This document shows positions 22,581 through 28,170 of a stretch of DNA of 28,170 nt, one piece after another. A program made the translations under genes and the position numbers. Source of the stretch: SIG588 sp045597045 (lineage in GTDB: Bacteria; Bacillota; Clostridia; Oscillospirales; Acutalibacteraceae); NCBI GenBank assembly GCA_045597045.1, contig JAZODN010000090.1, positions 1-28,170 on the forward strand, given 5' to 3'. The stretch's first letter is position 1. Each line of letters begins with the position of its first letter. The notes beneath the pieces were generated by a model. The model was not told where the DNA came from. It made no database searches and saw only the letters and a list, made by a program, of their open reading frames with translations.

Positions 22581-23411
22581 TCACTTCAACATGTTGATCA
22601 ATTCACCCAACGCCGGCTCAAACGCCGCGCCATACCAGTGATTGTCCAACCGGGCAGTCGTGTCGATGCACGCCACCGTGTAATCCGCTGCAATACGCGC
22701 GGCTTCCACTGCGCCTTTACCGCGCACCAACGCCCCCACGAAAGCAGAGGCATAAATATCTCCCGTGCCGTGGCAGCTGTTTTGGCGCTTGGGATGCTCA
22801 TAGTAATGCGCCACACCGTTTTCGCTCACCAACACACCCGTTGTGCCTTCGGCAAACGACACGCCGGTGAACACCACCGTTTTAGCACCCAGCGCGTGCA
22901 GTTTTGCCACCAGCGCGTCGATAAACGCGCGATCGTACTGCTCGACATACGGCGTATCGGTCAAAAAGCAGGCTTCGGTAAGGTTCGGCACCACCACATC
23001 AGCTACGCCGCACAAGCCCTTCATCGCCTCCACAAACGGCATGTCAAACAGCGGATACAGTTTGCCGTTATCCGCCATTGCCGGATCCACCACACGCAAA
23101 CCGCCCGTTTTCAGCACGGTCGAAAACAGCGTCTTCACATGCTCAATCTGCTCGGTGCTGCCAAGATAGCCCGTGTAAATGGCGTCAAACGTGATCTGTT
23201 CCTTCTGCCAATGTGCGGCAACAGCCGGCATATCCTCTGTCAGATCCCGGAAGGTAAAACCGCTGAAACCGGCCGTGTGGGTAGACAGTACTGCCGAGGG
23301 CAGCACGCAGGTCTCCACGCCGCACGCCGAAATAATGGGCAACGCCACTGTGAGCGAACACTGCCCCACGCAGGAGATATCCTGCACTGTCAACACTCTC
23401 TTATACTCCAT
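22581..23411 (-). CDS. pdxY: Pyridoxal/pyridoxamine kinase
   Basis: 276 residues. A ribokinase-fold enzyme phosphorylating pyridoxal and its relatives for vitamin B6 salvage. The N terminus (RVLTVQDISCVGQCSLTVALP, then GVETCVLPSAVLSTHTAGF) and YTGYLGSTEQI are typical of the PdxK/PdxY group, as are VVDPAMADNGKLY and VVPNLTEACFLT. The catalytic Asp is in CHGTGDIYASAFVGAL near residue 220. ATG 23411 is preferred because AGGGAG lies 8 nt upstream; the GTG at 23420 overlaps that site. An HMP kinase (ThiD) role is less likely given the sequence style and the adjacent MocR/PdxR-like regulator. The gene symbol could equally be pdxK. Confidence 0.9.
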   Translation of the reverse strand: MEYKRVLTVQDISCVGQCSLTVALPIISACGVETCVLPSAVLSTHTAGFSGFTFRDLTEDMPAVAAHWQKEQITFDAIYTGYLGSTEQIEHVKTLFSTVLKTGGLRVVDPAMADNGKLYPLFDMPFVEAMKGLCGVADVVVPNLTEACFLTDTPYVEQYDRAFIDALVAKLHALGAKTVVFTGVSFAEGTTGVLVSENGVAHYYEHPKRQNSCHGTGDIYASAFVGALVRGKGAVEAARIAADYTVACIDTTARLDNHWYGAAFEPALGELINMLK

Positions 23412-23432
23412 TACTATCACTCCCTGCGTGAT

Positions 23433-23461
23433 ACTATACCTCTATTTTGGTAACAAGTAAA
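23433..23461 (-). promoter_or_regulatory. Promoter of the pyridoxal kinase gene
   Basis: On the minus strand TTTACT (23456-23461) and TATAGT (23433-23438) are 17 bp apart. The -10 is preceded by GG, as in the regulator's own promoter (GGTATA in both). It lies in the 69-nt gap after the regulator gene. Confidence 0.65.
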
Positions 23462-23480
23462 TGTTCAGAACGTTATATTT

Positions 23481-24560
23481 TTATATAACCAGTTCGCGTC
23501 GCCGCGCGCGGCGAACACGGTGAATATGACGCTCAAAATCGCCGCTTGCGAGCAACTCGGCCAACACGTACTGCTCAAACACCGGCACGGTGCAGGAATA
23601 GAAGCCCACTGCCTCTTCAAACTGCGGCAGCAGCGAGGGCGGCAGCACCATATACCCCACACGCATCGACGGGGCCACCGTGCGCGAAAAGGTGTTCAGA
23701 TAAATCACCCGTTCATCGGCACACAGCGAGAACAGCGGATCCTCATTCTTGGTGGAAACGGTCAGTTCCGAATCGTAATTATCCTCCACGATATACCCGT
23801 CGCGTCGCGTGGCCCACCGCAAATACTCCGCCCGTTTGGAGGCGCTCGCCGTCACACCGCTGGGATAACTGTTAAACGGCGTCACGTGCAGCACGCCGGC
23901 CGCCGTTTCGGCCAGCGGCCCCGACGCCACGCCGTCTGCTGCCATGCGCAACGGTGCACAGACAATGCCGTTCGCTTCATACACGCGCCGGATTTTATCG
24001 TACGCCGGGTCCTCCAGCGCAAACGTCACGCCGCGAAACATTTGCGACAGCAGGCTGTAAAGATACTCCGCACCCGAACCGATGATCACCTGCCGCGGTG
24101 TCACCGCCATGCCGTGCCGCCGCGCCAAATACTCGGCCACAGCGGTGCGCAGCTGCAGGCAGCCGTGGTTGGGGGATTTTTGCAGAATCGCCTCCCCTTG
24201 CTCAGCCAGCACCCGTCGCATGGTGCGGGCCAACACCGAAAACGGGAATGCCGTCACCTTGTGTGGGGAGGGCACCACCGTTACAGGTGCCGCCGATGCG
24301 TGCAGCGGCAGAAAATCATCTGCGCGATAGATCACAAAATAGCCGCTGCGCTCACGCGCTTCCACATACCCTTCCTCTGCCAGCAAAGAATAGGCGTGCT
24401 CGGCCGTCACCACGCTCACACCGACCTCCTCTGAAAGCAAGCGTTTCGACGGCATCTTCCTGCCGAAGGGATACACCCCTTCGGTGATATCGCGCCGCAG
24501 TTGTTCATACAGCTGCATATACGCGCTCTTTTTTGTTTTCTCATTCAAACGATACGCCAT
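23481..24560 (-). CDS. MocR/PdxR-like regulator (GntR helix-turn-helix fused to a shortened aminotransferase-like domain)
   Basis: 359 residues. Residues about 10-75 are a GntR-type winged helix (SAYMQLYEQLRRDITEGVYPFGRKMPSKRLLSEEVGVS). Residues about 105-359 are a fold-type I aminotransferase-like domain (NHGCLQLRTAVAEYLARRHGM, IIGSGAEYLYSLL, DPAYDKIRRVY, VEDNYDSEL). Such proteins sense PLP; PdxR members control B6 synthesis or salvage, which fits the pyridoxal kinase gene downstream. Two oddities: the PLP Schiff-base Lys expected in the FSK-T motif is Arg293 (TFSRTVAPSMRVGY), and the protein stops at RRARRRELVI, about 90-110 residues short of usual MocR length, lacking the C-terminal small domain. 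No coding continuation is visible downstream. The Shine-Dalgarno is weak and the start codon lies in an operator-like repeat. Confidence 0.88.
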   Translation of the reverse strand: MAYRLNEKTKKSAYMQLYEQLRRDITEGVYPFGRKMPSKRLLSEEVGVSVVTAEHAYSLLAEEGYVEARERSGYFVIYRADDFLPLHASAAPVTVVPSPHKVTAFPFSVLARTMRRVLAEQGEAILQKSPNHGCLQLRTAVAEYLARRHGMAVTPRQVIIGSGAEYLYSLLSQMFRGVTFALEDPAYDKIRRVYEANGIVCAPLRMAADGVASGPLAETAAGVLHVTPFNSYPSGVTASASKRAEYLRWATRRDGYIVEDNYDSELTVSTKNEDPLFSLCADERVIYLNTFSRTVAPSMRVGYMVLPPSLLPQFEEAVGFYSCTVPVFEQYVLAELLASGDFERHIHRVRRARRRELVI

Positions 24561-24613
24561 CTGGTATTACCAACTTTCCAAGTTTTGTTCAAAGTCAGTA
24601 TACCAGATGGCGT
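24554..24613 (-). promoter_or_regulatory. 14-bp perfect inverted repeat, candidate autoregulatory operator
   Basis: ACGCCATCTGGTAT (24554-24567) and ATACCAGATGGCGT (24600-24613) are perfect inverted copies 32 bp apart. One arm covers the spacer and -10 edge of the regulator's promoter; the other covers its start codon. Because one arm lies upstream of the transcription start, a DNA operator is more likely than an RNA hairpin. Confidence 0.8.
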
Positions 24614-24625
24614 TGGATTTGTAAA
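24597..24625 (-). promoter_or_regulatory. Promoter of the MocR/PdxR-like gene
   Basis: On the minus strand TTTACA (24620-24625) and TATACT (24597-24602) are 17 bp apart. The -35 begins 2 nt after the stop codon of the preceding hydrolase gene. Confidence 0.85.
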
Positions 24626-24627
24626 GA

Positions 24628-25134
24628 TTATTCCGTCACTTCGATCTGCACGGCACGCATGGCCTGCAGCGCCGTGCGGTGGCTTTGCTCGCTCACGCCG
24701 GCCGAACAGGTGCCGTCCACCGCCACCGTCGCCTCAGGGAAAGTGGCTTTCAACAGCATCGCGTTGGAAATCACACAGATATCGGTGCACAAACCGCACA
24801 GCGTAATTGTCTCCACTTCGCCGTATTCGGCCAAAATACGCGGCAAATCCACGCTGCCGAAGGTGGACTTGTCCACCGCGCACGTAACGTAAGGCGCGAG
24901 TTCCGCGCATATCTCCCACCCTGCCGTACCTTTAAGGCAATGCGGCACCGGCAGTTTGCGGCCTTCCTGCGTTTGCAGGTAATCTGCACCGTGCGTATCC
25001 CGTGTAAACAGCACGGTGCCGTTAAAATTTTTCACCTTTTCAACCACGCGAGGTACGATGGCTTCGGCCGCCGCACTGCCGAGTGCGCCGCGCACAAAAT
25101 CCTCCTGCATATCCACAACGATCAAAAAATTCAT
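24628..25134 (-). CDS. Cysteine hydrolase, nicotinamidase/isochorismatase family
   Basis: 168 residues. The catalytic triad of the family is present: Asp8 in VVDMQEDF, Lys89 in AVDKSTFGS and Cys120 in GLCTDICVISNA. Asp46, His48 (FTRDTH) and His65 (PVPHCLKGT) match the metal site of nicotinamidases, so nicotinamide to nicotinate conversion for NAD salvage (pncA-like) is the best guess; another amide substrate cannot be excluded. GGAGGAGG lies just before the ATG. It is followed at once by the regulator's promoter, placing it beside B6-salvage genes; it may be transcribed separately from the rha operon because a hairpin and a terminator lie between them. Confidence 0.88.
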   Translation of the reverse strand: MNFLIVVDMQEDFVRGALGSAAAEAIVPRVVEKVKNFNGTVLFTRDTHGADYLQTQEGRKLPVPHCLKGTAGWEICAELAPYVTCAVDKSTFGSVDLPRILAEYGEVETITLCGLCTDICVISNAMLLKATFPEATVAVDGTCSAGVSEQSHRTALQAMRAVQIEVTE

Positions 25135-25167
25135 ATTTCCTCCTCCATAAGCGTTTGTTCATCCGTT

Positions 25168-25193
25168 CACGGAAGAGACCGGCCTCTTCCGTG
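25168..25193. repeat. Perfect 10-bp inverted repeat upstream of the nicotinamidase-like gene
   Basis: CACGGAAGAG (25168-25177) and CTCTTCCGTG (25184-25193) surround ACCGGC. There is no T tract on either side, so it is more likely a regulatory or structural element than a terminator. It lies 34 nt before the start codon. Confidence 0.6.
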
Positions 25194-25211
25194 TAACGCG
25201 CCATCCAACGC

Positions 25212-25243
25212 AAAGGCACACCCTCAAACGAAGGTGTGCCCCT
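25212..25243 (-). terminator. Probable terminator of the rha operon
   Basis: GGCACACC (25215-25222) and GGTGTGCC (25233-25240), extended by AAA/TTT, form a stem just after the rhaD stop at 25250. The T run after the stem is short, so some read-through into the nicotinamidase-like gene is possible. Confidence 0.65.
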
Positions 25244-25249
25244 TTTGCA

Positions 25250-26065
25250 TTACAGATTCAAAAAATCTTTGCGATAGTCCAGACCGAACGCATCCGCAAC
25301 CGCTTTCAGTTCCGTATCCAAAATGGTGTTGACGTGCGGCATATGTGCCGTCAGCATGTAGAGCTGCGCCGCCTTCTCCACCGTTTCGATCAGGCCGAAG
25401 GTCTCGTCCATATCCTTGCCGGCGCCATAGATGCCGTGCAGGCCCCAAACCACCAAACGGTACTCTTCCATCTTCTTCGCGGTGGCTTCACCAATCTCGT
25501 TGTTACCGCAGACCATCCACGGCAGCACACCAATACCGTCGGGGAACACCACAATGCACTCAGTACACATCTCCCAAATGGTGTGGGTAAACTTCTTGTC
25601 GTTCAACTCGTGAATGTGGGTCATTGCAAGGGTGTAGGTCGGGTGAGTATGCATCACTACACGGTGGTTCGGATCCTTCTTCAAACGCACCATGTGGCTC
25701 ATCAGGTGTGCCGGCAGTTCGCTGGTGAAGCGGCCGCCGTCCTTGTAACCCCACAGCAATTCCGCGGTGGTACCGTCTTTGGCAATGCGGATGATACCAA
25801 GGTTGGTTTCAGGATCAATTTCCACGTTCTTAAAGTATTTACCCGTGCCGGTCACGATAAAGATCTTGCCAATCAAATCGGTGGCATCAAAGCCGGTGGG
25901 GATGGTGCGGATCACGTTGTTCAGATCCAAATATTCCGCCACTTCCGCTTCTTCCAACATGTAGCTGATGTTACCGCCGTTACGCTCGTCCCAGCCCTGG
26001 CGATACATGTTTGCGGTGGTCCGTTTCATTTCCTCCACAAAAGGAGCAGTCAAAATGTCTTTCAT
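25250..26065 (-). CDS. rhaD: L-rhamnulose-1-phosphate aldolase
   Basis: 271 residues (about 274 in E. coli). A class II zinc aldolase that splits L-rhamnulose 1-phosphate into dihydroxyacetone phosphate and L-lactaldehyde. The metal ligands are visible as His139 and His141 in MHTHPTYTLA and His210 in WGLHGIYGAG; Glu116 in TSELPAH is the expected catalytic base. WDERNGGNIS near residue 25 is also typical. GGAGG precedes the ATG, which overlaps the rhaA stop by 4 nt (ATGA), so the two are translationally coupled. Last gene of the rha operon. Confidence 0.97.
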   Translation of the reverse strand: MKDILTAPFVEEMKRTTANMYRQGWDERNGGNISYMLEEAEVAEYLDLNNVIRTIPTGFDATDLIGKIFIVTGTGKYFKNVEIDPETNLGIIRIAKDGTTAELLWGYKDGGRFTSELPAHLMSHMVRLKKDPNHRVVMHTHPTYTLAMTHIHELNDKKFTHTIWEMCTECIVVFPDGIGVLPWMVCGNNEIGEATAKKMEEYRLVVWGLHGIYGAGKDMDETFGLIETVEKAAQLYMLTAHMPHVNTILDTELKAVADAFGLDYRKDFLNL

Positions 26066-27303
26066 GCTCTTGCCTCCAACACAGTTTTTTCATAGTCACG
26101 CACAGCGGTGATATAATCCGTCGCCACACCTTCGCGGCGCAGGAACTCATCCCATACGTCGCCGAACGGCGCGGTTTTCAACTCCTCCTGCAACACCATC
26201 AGTTCGGTCATGTTGCCGGCCTCCTGCAGCGCCTTCAGCTTCGCATTCGGCTGCAGCAGCGCAAACAACAGTGCCTTCGACACGTTACGCACACCCGTCA
26301 CCCACGCAGAGATACGGTTAATGGACGCATCGAAATAGTCGGTCGCAATGAACACGCGATCCAGTGCGTCGTTACGCACGATCTCTTTCGCGATCTCACG
26401 CGTTTCATCATCAAACAGCACCACGTGGTCGGAGTCCCAACGAATCGGACGGGTCACGTGCAGCGCGATCTTTTCGTTGAACAGCAAAAGTGCCGAAATC
26501 TTATCCGACACCACTTCGGTGGGATGATAATGGCCGTTATCCATCAGCGGCGTGAGGCCGTTGGCGGTGGAGTAGGAGAGGGTGAATTCCGCCGAACCCA
26601 CGGTGTACGCTTCCACGCCGATACCGAACACCTTGGATTCCAGCGTGATATACACCTTCGACTTATCATAAGGAATCGAAAGGATCTCATCGAGCGACTT
26701 CTTAAAGCGCGCACGCGGCCCCATGCGATCGCCGGGGATATCCTTGTAACCATCGGGAATCCAGATGTTCATAACGGTGGGGATGCCCGTCTCTTCTGCA
26801 AAATACTCCGCAATGCGAATGCAAGCACGGCCGTGCTCCACCCAGAACGCACGCACGTCTTCATCGGGAGAGGACAACGTCAAGCCGTCCTTCACCATCG
26901 GGTGAGAGAAATACGTGGGGTTGAAGTCCAGGCCCATGCCACGCTCTTTCGCAAACGCCACCCATTTGGCAAAGTGCTTCGGCTCGATCTTGTCGCGATC
27001 GGCGTACTCGCCATCTTCAAAGATCGCGTAGCACGCGTGCAGGTTGAGTTTCTTCTTACCGGGCATCAGCGACAGCGCCTTATCAAAGTCGGCCATCAAT
27101 TCCGCCGGGGTGGTTGCCTTGCCGGGATAGTTGCCGGTGGTCTGAATACCGCCCGACAGTGCTTCCTTGCTGTCAAAACCGACCACGTCGTCACCTTGCC
27201 AGCAATGCACCGAGACGGTAATGTCTTTGAGGGTGTTCAGCGCCGCTTCGGTATCCACGCCGAGCGCCTCATACAGTTTCATAGCTTCCATGTATCTGCT
27301 CAT
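26062..27303 (-). CDS. rhaA: L-rhamnose isomerase
   Basis: 413 residues from ATG 27303 (GAAAGGAG upstream); a start at 27321 would overlap rhaB codons. This TIM-barrel, metal-dependent enzyme interconverts L-rhamnose and L-rhamnulose. Family landmarks are VSVHCWQGDDVVGF, GIQTTGNYPGKA, LNLHACYAIFED, GLDFNPTYFSHP, LESKVFGIGVEAYTVG, MDNGHYHPTEVVSD and LHVTRPIRWDSDHVV, which include the metal-binding Glu, Asp and His residues. Length is standard for RhaA. It lies 14 nt after rhaB and overlaps rhaD. Confidence 0.98.
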   Translation of the reverse strand: MSRYMEAMKLYEALGVDTEAALNTLKDITVSVHCWQGDDVVGFDSKEALSGGIQTTGNYPGKATTPAELMADFDKALSLMPGKKKLNLHACYAIFEDGEYADRDKIEPKHFAKWVAFAKERGMGLDFNPTYFSHPMVKDGLTLSSPDEDVRAFWVEHGRACIRIAEYFAEETGIPTVMNIWIPDGYKDIPGDRMGPRARFKKSLDEILSIPYDKSKVYITLESKVFGIGVEAYTVGSAEFTLSYSTANGLTPLMDNGHYHPTEVVSDKISALLLFNEKIALHVTRPIRWDSDHVVLFDDETREIAKEIVRNDALDRVFIATDYFDASINRISAWVTGVRNVSKALLFALLQPNAKLKALQEAGNMTELMVLQEELKTAPFGDVWDEFLRREGVATDYITAVRDYEKTVLEARA

Positions 27304-27317
27304 AACGAAAACTCCTT

Positions 27318-28170
27318 TCAAACTTCTTGAATATCCAAGGTGCGGATCACAACGTTCCGTGCATCTTGCAACGTAAGGGTGGCATCGGCCGCCATCATCT
27401 GCGACAAAATATTGCCGGTAGCGGTGCCTTCCACCGGACCTGCCGTCACACGGCGACCGGTGTATTCTTTTGTCAGGCGGTTCAGATAACGGTCTTTACA
27501 GCCACCGCCCACGATAGCAATCGTCTCCACCGTTTTGCCGGCCACACGCTCGATCTCTTCCACCGTCTTTTTATAACTCGCGGCAAGCGAGTGGTACACC
27601 GAACTCAGCACATCGCCAAGCGGCAGCTCGGGCTTGCCGAGATAGGTGCGAATCGCTTCGATCATATTCTCGGGTGCCAAGAAGGCTTCGTTCGTCGGGT
27701 CAATGGTTTCCGTAAACTCGCTTGCCATTGCCATTTCCATCATTTCGTCGTAGGTGTATTTCTTATCCAAGTTACGGCGAATGTTCTGGAACAACCACAT
27801 TCCCATGATGTTCTTAAGGAAGCGGAACCGGTATTCAATACCGCCTTCGTTCGCAAGGTTTGCCTCCATTGCCGCAGGGGTGGTCACGGGGTACAGATTC
27901 TCGGTCCCCACCAAACTCCACGTGCCGGAGGAGATAAACACGCTCTTCTCATCAATGGGACAGGCTGCCACGGCAGAAGCCGTATCGTGCGAAGGACACA
28001 AAAGCACCGTACAGTCGAAACCGACCTTTTCCTGAATCTCGGGCAAGAAACGGCCCACCACCGTGCCGGGCACAGAGGGTGTCTCGAAGATGGAGGCAGG
28101 AATTCCGAGTTTTTCCAAGATCTCGGTATCCCACTGCTTGGTTTCGGCATTCACCAAATTGGTGGTGGTG
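27318..28170 (-). CDS. rhaB: Rhamnulokinase, C-terminal part (partial at window edge)
   Basis: About 284 residues of the C-terminal part are visible; the gene runs off the right edge (the full protein is commonly near 480-490). A FGGY-family kinase phosphorylating L-rhamnulose. Recognisable features are WDTEILEKLGIPASIF, CPSHDTASAVAACP, the nucleotide-binding ISSGTWSLVGTE and the C-terminal VGGGCKDRYLNRLTKEYTGR followed by GPVEGTATGN. The true start, promoter and any regulator lie outside the window. It is the first visible gene of rhaB-rhaA-rhaD, and the rhaA ribosome-binding site follows its stop at once. Confidence 0.96.
   Translation of the reverse strand, partial: TTTNLVNAETKQWDTEILEKLGIPASIFETPSVPGTVVGRFLPEIQEKVGFDCTVLLCPSHDTASAVAACPIDEKSVFISSGTWSLVGTENLYPVTTPAAMEANLANEGGIEYRFRFLKNIMGMWLFQNIRRNLDKKYTYDEMMEMAMASEFTETIDPTNEAFLAPENMIEAIRTYLGKPELPLGDVLSSVYHSLAASYKKTVEEIERVAGKTVETIAIVGGGCKDRYLNRLTKEYTGRRVTAGPVEGTATGNILSQMMAADATLTLQDARNVVIRTLDIQEV

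Noticed and set aside
23465..23662. 65-residue minus-strand frame overlapping the end of the PdxR-like gene, as a frameshifted C terminus
   Set aside because: Its sequence is an alternate-frame reading of codons that are well conserved in the main frame, and it does not resemble the missing MocR C-terminal domain.
26011..27330. 439-residue open frame on the + strand opposite rhaA
   Set aside because: It mirrors the codons of rhaA exactly across its length, is His/Arg-rich with no recognisable domain, and has no credible ribosome-binding site.

Overview
The window reads as a chromosomal segment of a Gram-positive anaerobe of the class Clostridia, most likely an uncultured gut Oscillospirales/Ruminococcaceae-type bacterium. 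The support is the rpsF-ssb-rpsR operon, a Bacillus-type LexA box (GAAC-N4-GTTC) before uvrBA, a CotH/VTC/DUF4956 triad, a DUF5685-type gene next to a short J-domain protein, a secreted LRR protein with a dockerin, GTG starts with strong Shine-Dalgarno sites, and a base composition that looks moderately GC-rich. The species assignment is inference. No rRNA, tRNA, CRISPR array, transposase or phage gene was seen.

Layout: 1-95 is the tail of an unidentified gene. 172-1473 (-) is a secreted LRR/Ig-like/dockerin protein. 1560-1745 is non-coding and looks like a decayed interspersed repeat. 1805-2884 (-) is rpsF-ssb-rpsR with a perfect sigma-A promoter and a structured leader. 3199-5499 (+) holds a lipoprotein with a C39-like peptidase domain and a LiaF-like membrane protein. 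5605-6465 (-) is a DMT-family transporter. 6654-12426 (+) is a LexA-controlled uvrB-uvrA-trxB operon. 12731-14719 (+) is a DUF5685-like gene, a J-domain protein with a Cys-rich tail, and a small membrane protein. 14780-18610 (+) is the CotH lipoprotein / VTC polyphosphate polymerase / DUF4956 operon. 18812-21165 (+) is an MFS transporter with its LacI-type regulator. 21210-22334 (-) is prfB without the usual programmed frameshift. 22581-25134 (-) is a cofactor-salvage group: pyridoxal kinase, a MocR/PdxR-like regulator and a nicotinamidase-like hydrolase. 25250-28170 (-) is the L-rhamnose operon rhaB(partial)-rhaA-rhaD.

How the genes work together: UvrA/UvrB are the damage-recognition half of nucleotide excision repair, and trxB lies 5 nt behind uvrA, so it should be induced with them. 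RhaA, RhaB and RhaD convert L-rhamnose to DHAP and L-lactaldehyde. The PdxR-like regulator probably controls its own gene through a long inverted repeat; it has Arg where the PLP-binding Lys is expected and lacks the C-terminal domain. The least understood systems are the CotH-VTC-DUF4956 operon (possible polyphosphate synthesis coupled to an extracytoplasmic CotH domain) and the DUF5685/J-domain/membrane-protein operon, whose first protein carries two Asp-rich motifs resembling those of head-to-head prenyl synthases.
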